In this document: positions 1-5,407 of the stretch, piece after piece
Layout of the letters: every line of letters begins with the position of its first letter
Position numbering within the stretch: the stretch's first letter is position 1
Origin: DTKY01 sp037440765
Lineage (GTDB): Bacteria; Acidobacteriota; Terriglobia; Bryobacterales; Bryobacteraceae
NCBI GenBank assembly: GCA_037440765.1
Contig: JBBITL010000115.1
Location: forward strand, 1 to 11,325
Length of the DNA stretch: 11,325 nt
Direction of reading: 5' to 3'
Position numbers and translations under genes: made by a program
The notes under the pieces: generated by a model
Databases searched by the model: none
What the model was told of the DNA's origin: nothing
The model's input: only the letters and a program-made list of their open reading frames with translations

Positions 1-76
1 CCGGAGTCAGAAGTCCGCAGGCCTGCCAGCCCGCTCCCTCACGGTCGCGGTTCTGCAACACCTTGAAAGCACAGAA

Positions 77-107
77 GCGCGCCCGTCAGCAAGCGGGCGC
101 GTTTGTT
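77..107 (+). terminator. Rho-independent-type terminator
   Basis: CGCGCCCG at 78-85 pairs perfectly with CGGGCGCG at 94-101 around an 8-nt loop, and TTTGTT follows directly at 102-107. A short A-rich stretch precedes it. A GC stem followed by a T-rich tail on the plus strand is the classical intrinsic terminator shape. It would end a transcript entering from the left of the window. Confidence 0.65.
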
Positions 108-220
108 GAAAAAGCCCCACGGGAGCCCTGAGGGCCACCCAGGCTGAAGCCTGCGCCACCGGGATCATGGATTTACGGCTCCGTGTGGCGCGGAGTTCAG
201 TCCGCGATGGGCTTTTTCAA
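106..220. repeat. Nested inverted-repeat element (MITE/REP-like)
   Basis: The ends are a perfect 12-bp inverted repeat: TTGAAAAAGCCC at 106-117 and GGGCTTTTTCAA at 209-220. Inside are further nested pairs. GCGCCAC (153-159) pairs with GTGGCGC (185-191) and extends by CGG/CCG with one bulge. CAGGC-TGAA-GCCTG (140-153) and CGCGGA-GTTCAG-TCCGCG (190-207) each fold locally. The inner arms 142-159 and 185-202 match as an imperfect inverted repeat, about 14 of 18 positions. There is no ORF inside and no clear target-site duplication outside. This is the structure expected of a small non-autonomous mobile element or a dispersed palindromic repeat, but copy number cannot be judged from one window. 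Confidence 0.5.
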
Positions 221-369
221 TAAGAGCCCGGCGCCGGCGGCACTTGCGGCTCAGGGAGGCGTGTGATATCTATTGAACTAAAGTCGGGACCTCAAAGCCT
301 CCGGATTTTCTGGAACCGAACGCCATAACATATTGGAGTTCCGACGTTTTATGTCCCAGGAGTAATGCT

Positions 370-666
370 GTGGAAGCCGTCAACAGAAGACTCATCCGCC
401 CCAGCCTCGAAGGTGCGAAGGAGCAGGCCAATGCGCGCCGTATCCAGAAGCCGAAGCCGGCGCCGTCCGAACAGACCCACGCCGAGACCTTCTACTACCT
501 GAAGCAGATGCAAGCGAGGACCCCAATGGTGGTGGTTCTGGAGGACGGCGAGGTCCTGCACGGCGTCATCGAGTGGTATGACAGGAACTGCCTGAAGATC
601 AACCGCGACGACGGCCCCAACCTGCTGGTCTACAAGCCCAGCATCAAGTACATGTACAAGGCGTAG
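370..666 (+). CDS. hfq: Hfq-like LSm-fold RNA chaperone
   Basis: Predicted 98-aa Hfq-family protein. Hfq forms a hexameric Sm ring in the cytoplasm that binds small RNAs and mRNAs and promotes their pairing. Residues 38-47 resemble the N-terminal helix of Hfq. Residues 51-77 fit the Sm1 motif, with TPMVVVLEDGEVLHG followed by the VIEWYD strand. Residues 86-97 fit Sm2, reading LVYKPSIKYMYK. In canonical Hfq the Sm2 core is YKHA; here the lysine (K89) is kept and the histidine is a proline (P90). The helix lacks the usual QDxFLN signature (it reads AETFYYLKQ). A basic, proline-containing extension of about 36 residues precedes the fold, and the long acidic tail of some proteobacterial Hfqs is absent. 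The GTG start at 370 is chosen because AGGAG at 358-362 lies 7 nt upstream; the ATG at 365 is out of frame. Diverged forms like this are, as I recall, typical of Acidobacteriota. RNA binding is inferred. Confidence 0.82.
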   Translation: MEAVNRRLIRPSLEGAKEQANARRIQKPKPAPSEQTHAETFYYLKQMQARTPMVVVLEDGEVLHGVIEWYDRNCLKINRDDGPNLLVYKPSIKYMYKA

Positions 667-722
667 CCGGCAGGCCGCAATCCGCGGCGGGGGACAGGCG
701 TCCCCGCGCGTCCCCGGCCGTT
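667..722. terminator. Possible shared terminator hairpin between convergent genes
   Basis: The 56-bp gap between the convergent hfq-like and thioesterase genes contains GGGGAC (690-695), the loop AGGC and GTCCCC (700-705), a perfect 6-bp GC-rich stem. No proper T tract follows on either strand apart from TTT at 721-723. Function as a bidirectional terminator is inferred from the position between two stop codons. Confidence 0.35.
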
Positions 723-1196
723 TCAGCAGGATGGCTTTCTTATGGCCAGCCGCTCGGTCCGGCGCCGGGCGGCGTCTTCATAGCGTCGCTTCTCCTGCGC
801 CGTTTCAGGAATCACCGGCACAACCGGCAGGCTCTTTCCGTGCTCGTCGATGGCCACGAACGTGAGGTACGCGGAGGAGGTGTGGCGGGTTTCCCCAGTC
901 AGGAGGTCCTCGACGAAGACCTTCACCCCCACTTCCATGGACGTCCGGAACACGCGGTTGACCGAGGAGCGCAGGATTACCAGTTGGCCCACCCGAACCG
1001 GATGCAGGAACGTCATGTAGTCGACCGAGGCGGTCACCACCACCGCACGGGCATGACGCATAGCGGCCATGGCGCCCGCCAGGTCCACCAGGTGCATCAC
1101 CTTTCCGCCGAGCAGAGTCCCCAGGGCGTTGGTATCGTTGGGAAGCGCCAGTTCGGCGTACTCGGAAACCGACTCGCGCACGTAGCGTCCTTCCAT
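723..1196 (-). CDS. Acyl-CoA thioesterase, hotdog fold (YciA/ACOT type)
   Basis: A 157-aa single hotdog-domain protein that probably hydrolyses acyl-CoA thioesters to free acid and CoA in the cytoplasm. Residues 20-46 hold the family hallmark: PNDTNALGTLLGGKVMH then LVDLAGAMAA. It has N23, the paired glycines 30-31 and D38 on the hotdog helix, as in YciA and the acyl-CoA hydrolases. The strands VVVTASVDYMTFLHPVRVG (52-70) and the segments near 86-114 (SMEVGVKVFVEDL, SSAYLTFVAID) complete the fold. The C-terminal 30 residues are highly charged. The reading frame stays open upstream to 1370, but ATG 1196 is chosen because the recognisable domain begins right after it and the upstream part lies antisense to the TPR gene. 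There is no clear Shine-Dalgarno; TAAGAT lies about 7 nt upstream, so the mRNA may be leaderless. Chain-length preference cannot be read from the sequence. Confidence 0.85.
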   Translation of the reverse strand: MEGRYVRESVSEYAELALPNDTNALGTLLGGKVMHLVDLAGAMAAMRHARAVVVTASVDYMTFLHPVRVGQLVILRSSVNRVFRTSMEVGVKVFVEDLLTGETRHTSSAYLTFVAIDEHGKSLPVVPVIPETAQEKRRYEDAARRRTERLAIRKPSC

Positions 1197-1214
1197 CGCG
1201 CGTATCTTATCATG
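1197..1214. promoter_or_regulatory. Candidate overlapping divergent -10 elements
   Basis: The only AT-rich stretch between the divergent thioesterase and TPR genes is TATCTTAT at 1203-1210. Read rightward it gives a -10-like TATCTT (1203-1208); read leftward it gives TAAGAT (1209-1204). With usual spacing, the leftward transcript would begin at or next to ATG 1196 and the rightward one near 1214. I see no good -35 on either side. Weak motif match; inference from gene layout. Confidence 0.3.
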
Positions 1215-1235
1215 GGAGAGTCCGAACCAGCCGCC

Positions 1236-1553
1236 ATGCCCATTGATCGCCTGGAAGCTTTGAAGAATATCCTGTCTCAGAACCCCGGCGACGGGCTGGC
1301 CCGCTACGGCCTCGCCATGGAGTACGTCAAGGCGGGGGAGTACGAGCAGGCCGTCGCGCAGTTCGAGCAACTCCTAAGGATCCAGCCAGGCCACTCTTAC
1401 GCCTGCTTCCACGCGGGGCAGACGCTCGAGAAACTGGGCCGGCCCGATGAGGCGCGCCGCATGTACCGGCGGGGGGTCGAGGCCGCCGGCCTCAAGGGCG
1501 ACTCCCGCGCCCTCAAGGAACTCCAGGCCGAGCTCGAGCGCCTTGGGGAGTGA
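1236..1553 (+). CDS. Small tetratricopeptide-repeat (TPR) protein
   Basis: A 105-aa, probably cytoplasmic protein made of two TPR-like helix pairs. The first (about 19-52) has the A-G-Y...A pattern in LARYGLAMEYVKAGEYEQAV and then FEQLLRIQPG. The second (about 53-86) reads SYACFHAGQTLEKLGRPDEA and then a YRRG segment. A charged helix ends the protein. There is no signal peptide or membrane segment. TPR units bind partner proteins; no partner can be named. The start could be ATG 1212 (113 aa) or ATG 1236. I prefer 1236 because the conserved-looking MPIDRLEALK helix begins there and a GGGAGAG lies upstream at 1214-1220, although 15 nt is a long spacing. It diverges from the thioesterase gene and converges on the barrel-protein gene. 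Short stand-alone TPR proteins like this are common and poorly characterised. Confidence 0.75.
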   Translation: MPIDRLEALKNILSQNPGDGLARYGLAMEYVKAGEYEQAVAQFEQLLRIQPGHSYACFHAGQTLEKLGRPDEARRMYRRGVEAAGLKGDSRALKELQAELERLGE

Positions 1554-1555
1554 CC

Positions 1556-1579
1556 GCGACAGGCCATCCGGCCTGTCGC
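1556..1579. terminator. Bidirectional hairpin between convergent TPR and barrel genes
   Basis: GCGACAGGCC (1556-1565), loop ATCC (1566-1569) and GGCCTGTCGC (1570-1579) form a perfect 10-bp stem filling the gap between the TGA of the TPR gene (1551-1553) and the TAG of the minus-strand gene (1581-1579). The stem takes in the last base of the latter stop codon. There is no strong T tract on either side, so this is called a terminator from its stem and location. Confidence 0.6.
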
Positions 1580-2238
1580 TAGAATGTCCAGCCCAGTCCG
1601 ATCAGGGGCGTGATGTCGTGCAGCCAGCCGTGGATCTTGGCGCCTCCGGCCGGAGCGATGACCTTGACCGGGAACGGCGACACGTAGTCCCGGAACTCGA
1701 CGCGCAGCGTCCTGCCCGTGCCGAAGGACATCTTCAGCCCGGCGCCCAGGCTGGCCACCGGCTGTACGTGCCGCGTCCGCGTCAGCAGCGCGTGCTGCAT
1801 CAGGGGCTGGTAGGATGCCTCCTGTCCGGTCCCCCGCGTCAGCCTCGCGCCCGCGCCTATCGCGAAGAAGGTGCGGATGGGCGCTTGTCGGGCGGCTCCA
1901 TATACGAGCAGGTCGTAGTGCACAAGGTGCGATTCGCCCCCGAAGGTGACCTTGGCTTTGCCAGAGCTGAGGCGCAGGTCGCCGGGGCGGAAGGTGTAGC
2001 GGATCTCCCCGCCGAGCCGCGCGGTGACGTCCTGCCCAAGGTAGACGCCGAAGGCGGGCGCCATGGCCAGCCCGGCCGAGGCCTTCCCCGCCGGGCCCGT
2101 CACCTGGGATGACGGGTTGACAGCCGCCCCGGCCGCCACACCGGCTTCCCAACCCTGCGCGAAGACGGCCGGGCATGACATCAGAACCGCAATCCAAATC
2201 CGGGAACCCATGTTTCTCTTGTTGACCGGCGGTCTCAT
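1579..2238 (-). CDS. Predicted outer-membrane beta-barrel protein
   Basis: A 219-aa secreted protein, not assigned to a named family. Residues 12-27 are a hydrophobic signal segment (IWIAVLMSCPAVFA) with a likely cleavage before QGWEAG. The mature part alternates polar and hydrophobic residues in many short glycine-rich strands (for example FGVYLGQDVTARLGGEIRY, FFAIGAGARLTRG, VASLGAGLKMSFG, LRVEFRDYVSPF). It ends GLIGLGWTF-like with a C-terminal phenylalanine, the usual outer-membrane assembly signal. This fits a small 8-10-strand barrel of the OmpA/OmpW size class. ATG 2238 overlaps the stop of the upstream gene as ATGA, with AGGG 7 nt before it, which suggests translational coupling. ATG 2211 is an alternative that gives a shorter, more standard signal peptide. 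Lying last in the pilus gene cluster, it may serve with the propeller protein; that is inference. Confidence 0.7.
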   Translation of the reverse strand: MRPPVNKRNMGSRIWIAVLMSCPAVFAQGWEAGVAAGAAVNPSSQVTGPAGKASAGLAMAPAFGVYLGQDVTARLGGEIRYTFRPGDLRLSSGKAKVTFGGESHLVHYDLLVYGAARQAPIRTFFAIGAGARLTRGTGQEASYQPLMQHALLTRTRHVQPVASLGAGLKMSFGTGRTLRVEFRDYVSPFPVKVIAPAGGAKIHGWLHDITPLIGLGWTF

Positions 2239-5198
2239 TCGATCACCCTGACCGGCAGGCTGGTTGCGGCGCCGCCCTGCTGGATCACCAGAGGCACGCT
2301 CATTCCGGTGGGCGCATAGGATGGCACCCGTACGTTGATCTGGTTGACGCCCACCAGTCCCGGCGTCAGTCCTGCATAGGCCACCGGCAACTCGAATCCG
2401 CCGAGCGTCACCACCGGCGTCTCAACAACCTCCGCCAGCGGATGGTAGGGGGCGGGCGCACCGGACTCCACCACCGGCCACGTGCGGCCCATCCCGGTCA
2501 GGTACGCCACGACCGTATCACCCCGGCGGATCGGGTTGGCGGCCGTGACCAGCTGGCCGTTGGCCGCTCGCACAACGGTCGGAAGGCCGGTCAGCGGGCC
2601 GGCCGTTCCACTCATGAAGACGCTCGGCGCCGTGGGAGAAAGTTGCGTGTGGTAGGTGCCGCTCACGCCTCCCGGCGTGTACAGCACCAGCGTTACGTTG
2701 CCCGACGCCTCAAAGGGCATCTGGGCGTTGATCTGCCCGGGCGAGGCGAACAGCATCGGCACGGCCGCGCCGTTGACCAGCAGGCAGCTTTCGCCGAGCG
2801 CTCTCGGCAGCGGCATCTCGCTGCTGGCGGCATTGGTGGGACTCAACCGGCTGCCGAATACCGCCATGAGCCCGCCCGGCGCCAGAGGCGCCCGGAAGTC
2901 AGCGGCGTTCACCACCTGAGAGATGCTCGGGGGAACGGTGAAGGCGTCGAAGTCCCAGGACAGCGCCGTGAAGCCGGAAGTGGTCAGCGAAATCAGCGCG
3001 CTGCGGCTGGCCAGCACACCCAGGGTCCGCGTGAAGGGGGCCCCGGGTGTTCCGAGCACGGGCGCCTCGGTCATCCTGGTAGGCGCGTAGCCCGATCCGG
3101 AGCCCAGGTCCAGACGCTGAATGACGCCGGGGCTGGCGGCCGTGGCCGCGGTCGTAAGGAAGCCAGCCTGGTCGAACACGGCGAAGCCCGAGGTCGTTCC
3201 GCCGGTCTTCCCGAAGCTGGACACCGGCACCAGCGACGAGTTCAGCAGCAGGTTGTCCACCACGAACCAGCCGTAGCCGGAGGCGGCGTAGGCGCCGGCC
3301 AGCGTTTCGGAGTCCCGGCGCGAGATGGTGAACGTGTCGGCGGTGGCGTCATACAGCAGCAGGTATCCGTCGGCCTGGGCGGCCATGATCGAGGAGCCGT
3401 TGGCCGCCGCGGTGAGGACCGTATTCAGGTGAATGTCGTTCTCCCAAACCCCCAGGGTCGGAAGTTCAGCCGCGGTGCGGGTGAACAAATCCACCCGGTC
3501 GATGGTGTGCTTCGGTCCGGACGTCCGGCTGGCGGCCAGGATGGCCCTTGCTGACGCGGCCAGTGACCGCGGATAGTGCCCTGCCGGGAAGCGTACGGGC
3601 TCGGCCGCCCGGAGAGTCTCCAGGTCGTACACGTTGGCGATCTGGGAGTTGTCGTTGCCAACCAGCAGGTGACGGCGATCGAAGGTGAGGGCCATCTGGG
3701 TGGGCGTGTTTCCGGTTCTGAGCGTTGCCATCAGGTGGTAGTCCGAGCCGTCGTAGACCAGCACCTGGTTCTTGTCTTGCCGCAGGACGTAGACGCGGTT
3801 GCGGACCGGGTCGGCCAGCAGGTCCACCAGCTTGCCCGGCACGGGGATCACCGTCCCGCGCTGGTCGGGCGCCCGCAGGTTGACCAGCACGCGCAGCCGC
3901 TGCGGGACGTTGGCGGCCTGCGTGGAACTGATATCGAGCCAGACCTCGACGGTGCCGTTGCGATCGGCGAACGCGCCCGGGCTTACATGAATCCGCAGGC
4001 CGGCCGGCGTGACGCCCGAGGCGGGCGACACCGACACTCCCGCCGTCGCGCCCGTAACCCGGAAGTCGAGCTGCCCGCCCGCTCCGTCCGCCAGGAACAC
4101 CTCCTGGGTCGAGGCGCGGCGGTCGCAGAAGCTGGACTGGAAGAAGACCTGCTCGGCCGATACCGTCAGCCGCCGCTGCCGCTCCCAGTCGCCGGCCGGA
4201 AGCGCCATGATCCCGCTCGCCGAGATGGAGTACATGTGGGCGCCGTTGGCGCTCAGAACGGACTTCCCCGTCAGGTTCTCCGGCAGGCGGAACCGCTCGC
4301 GCACTGTGAGGTTGTCCGAGTCAGCCACCATCAGCACCGGCGCCTCGCCGGCCTCGCTGGGCACCTGCGCGTATACCAGGCCGCGGTCCGAGTCGATGGC
4401 ATGGCTGCCCACGTGCAGCAACCCTGCGGGATCGGGAAACTGCGCCATGAGCGTGCCGCGCCGGTCAAACAGGCCCCAGCCGGCCGTGTAGTAGGAGCCG
4501 TCGCGGCTCACGCTGACGACGCGGGGACCCTGCGGCGGGTCTGAAATGTAGCCAAGGATGGTCAGGACCTGCGTTTGGCGGTCGTAGCGGAACCGGAACG
4601 TGTCGGTAAGGCCGTATGCGCGTTCCCCGTCGCGCGAGACGGCGAGAGAGGCCGCTATGATCTGCGGCGGGATGTTGGCCGGCGGCGCCGGCAGCGTCCG
4701 CGCGGTCAGCTCCTGAATGGTCTCCAGCAGAGTCATGGCGCCGGTCGAAGGCTCATACCGCAGGAACTCCCTGGAGGTGGCCACCAGGGCGCGGTTGTCG
4801 CTCGTGAAGACCACACCCAACGGAGGCGACGGAAGCGCGAACGTCTGCCTGGCGCCGGTCTCCAGCCTGATCAGCGTGAGGCCGTTGAAGGCGGTGGCCG
4901 GCGGCAGAAAGTTGGAGTAGTGGGTCACCAGCAGGTAGCGGCCGTCGGGGGAGACCGCCAGCGAGCCCGGTTGCGCCGCCACCGGCATGGATGTGCGCCG
5001 CGCCAGGTCGGCCAGGCCGATCACCTCGATCCGGTTGGCCGTGTAGTTGGCCACGTACAACACGCCGCGCGCCTCGTCCAGCGCCAGATCGGAGGCATGA
5101 CCGCCGATCGGGACCACCTTGCCGAGCGTGCCCGCCGACAAGCCGGCTCCCAGCCCGAGCCAGGCCGCCAGAATCCCAAGCCATTTCTTAGTTCGCAT
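2235..5198 (-). CDS. Secreted double beta-propeller protein with TIGR03437-type C-terminus
   Basis: A 987-aa exported protein. Residues 1-22 are a signal peptide (MRTKKWLGI..., hydrophobic core, LSAG cleavage). About 24-340 form a first propeller of YVTN/NHL-like repeats, for example GVLYVANYTANRIEVIGL and GSLAVSPDGRYLLVTHYS. About 343-440 look like an Ig/BACON-type sandwich containing VSVSPASGVTPAG. About 452-740 form a second propeller (NRVYVLRQDKNQVLVYDG; RRHLLVGNDNSQIANVYDL). From about 763 to the end the protein matches the Solibacter uncharacterized C-terminal domain: VNAADF...LAPGGLMAVFG, then FASPGQINAQMPFE, YLTGMG, YAGLTPGLVGVNQINVRVP. No catalytic residues are recognisable; such proteins are probably cell-surface or periplasmic binding scaffolds. 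ATG 5198 is chosen because GGAGGT (5205-5210) lies 6 nt upstream; the frame is open to 5240, but that stretch encodes a hairpin and no signal peptide. It follows the Tad genes by 77 bp and overlaps the barrel gene by 4 bp. Confidence 0.82.
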   Translation of the reverse strand: MRTKKWLGILAAWLGLGAGLSAGTLGKVVPIGGHASDLALDEARGVLYVANYTANRIEVIGLADLARRTSMPVAAQPGSLAVSPDGRYLLVTHYSNFLPPATAFNGLTLIRLETGARQTFALPSPPLGVVFTSDNRALVATSREFLRYEPSTGAMTLLETIQELTARTLPAPPANIPPQIIAASLAVSRDGERAYGLTDTFRFRYDRQTQVLTILGYISDPPQGPRVVSVSRDGSYYTAGWGLFDRRGTLMAQFPDPAGLLHVGSHAIDSDRGLVYAQVPSEAGEAPVLMVADSDNLTVRERFRLPENLTGKSVLSANGAHMYSISASGIMALPAGDWERQRRLTVSAEQVFFQSSFCDRRASTQEVFLADGAGGQLDFRVTGATAGVSVSPASGVTPAGLRIHVSPGAFADRNGTVEVWLDISSTQAANVPQRLRVLVNLRAPDQRGTVIPVPGKLVDLLADPVRNRVYVLRQDKNQVLVYDGSDYHLMATLRTGNTPTQMALTFDRRHLLVGNDNSQIANVYDLETLRAAEPVRFPAGHYPRSLAASARAILAASRTSGPKHTIDRVDLFTRTAAELPTLGVWENDIHLNTVLTAAANGSSIMAAQADGYLLLYDATADTFTISRRDSETLAGAYAASGYGWFVVDNLLLNSSLVPVSSFGKTGGTTSGFAVFDQAGFLTTAATAASPGVIQRLDLGSGSGYAPTRMTEAPVLGTPGAPFTRTLGVLASRSALISLTTSGFTALSWDFDAFTVPPSISQVVNAADFRAPLAPGGLMAVFGSRLSPTNAASSEMPLPRALGESCLLVNGAAVPMLFASPGQINAQMPFEASGNVTLVLYTPGGVSGTYHTQLSPTAPSVFMSGTAGPLTGLPTVVRAANGQLVTAANPIRRGDTVVAYLTGMGRTWPVVESGAPAPYHPLAEVVETPVVTLGGFELPVAYAGLTPGLVGVNQINVRVPSYAPTGMSVPLVIQQGGAATSLPVRVIE

Positions 5199-5216
5199 GC
5201 CTGCACCTCCATCGGT

Positions 5217-5244
5217 CGCCGTGGCCCGCGGCCGGGCCACGGCG
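5217..5244 (-). promoter_or_regulatory. 12-bp perfect hairpin upstream of propeller gene RBS
   Basis: CGCCGTGGCCCG (5217-5228), loop CGGC (5229-5232) and CGGGCCACGGCG (5233-5244) form a perfect 12-bp stem with a 4-nt loop. On the minus-strand transcript it lies 31 nt after the stop of the 30-aa ORF and 6 nt before the GGAGGT of the propeller gene. No T run follows, so a full intrinsic terminator is unlikely. A partial terminator, an RNA processing/stability stem or an element limiting translation are all possible. Confidence 0.5.
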
Positions 5245-5275
5245 GAAAGTCAGTTCCCGCGCCCGCCCGGTCTGG

Positions 5276-5368
5276 CTACTGGGCTCTCCGGCGGCGTCGC
5301 AAAATGATGACCGTCAGCAGCAGGGCCGCCATCGCGGCGCAGATGATCCGGATCATTGAAGCGTCCAT
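5276..5368 (-). CDS. 30-aa predicted membrane micro-protein in Tad operon
   Basis: An ATG at 5368 is preceded by AGGAGGA (5374-5380) with a 5-nt spacer, one of the best ribosome binding sites in the window. It opens a 30-codon frame ending with TAG at 5276. The product reads MDASMIRIICAAMAALLLTV, then IIL, then five arginines and AQ. That is one hydrophobic segment (about 6-23) capped by a strongly basic tail, giving a single-pass inner-membrane protein with the tail in the cytoplasm by the positive-inside rule. It lies 39 bp after tadC and 77 bp before the propeller gene on the same strand. It is too short for a Flp prepilin and lacks a prepilin cleavage motif. It resembles the membrane-anchor plus basic-tail ends of sorted proteins, but nothing precedes the segment. 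Function unknown; a regulator or accessory subunit of the pilus machine is a guess from position. Confidence 0.6.
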   Translation of the reverse strand: MDASMIRIICAAMAALLLTVIILRRRRRAQ

Positions 5369-5407
5369 CGCGTTCCTCCTTTCCGCCTCCCAACGGCTAC
5401 TACCAGC

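Larger units (their letters stand above)
1..369. other. Intergenic region upstream of hfq-like gene
   Basis: I find no convincing complete gene here. The first 66 bases are open in frame +1 and end with TGA at 64-66, just before a terminator-like hairpin, so they could be the 3' end of a plus-strand gene that starts outside the window. The peptide is too short and compositionally plain to recognise. The rest holds the terminator (77..107), a nested palindromic element (106..220) and about 150 bp leading to the hfq-like gene. That last part is more AT-rich than its surroundings (for example around 265-280 and 322-352) and probably carries the promoter. Confidence 0.6.

Noticed and set aside
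243..278. Sigma-70 promoter for the hfq-like gene (TTGCGG at 244, TATCTA at 267)
   Set aside because: Spacing is about 17 bp but the -10 match is only about three of six, and other equally weak pairs exist in the region, so no promoter is called.
840..1211. Upstream extension of the TPR frame back to 840
   Set aside because: This part lies antisense to the conserved thioesterase domain and has shadow-like composition; TPR homology begins only after ATG 1236.
1236..1553. TPR protein as the Tad component TadD
   Set aside because: TadD is a longer lipoprotein or exported TPR protein within the tad operon. This one is 105 aa, lacks a signal peptide and is on the opposite strand beyond a convergent hairpin.
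2148..2205. Lipobox (LMSC) in the barrel protein signal region
   Set aside because: Methionine before the serine is not a normal lipobox residue, and a better signal-peptidase I site (VFA before QG) follows 5 residues later.
5276..5368. The micro-protein as a Flp prepilin
   Set aside because: Flp prepilins are about 50-70 aa with a G/XXXXEY-type processing site before the hydrophobic segment; none is present, and the basic end is C-terminal.
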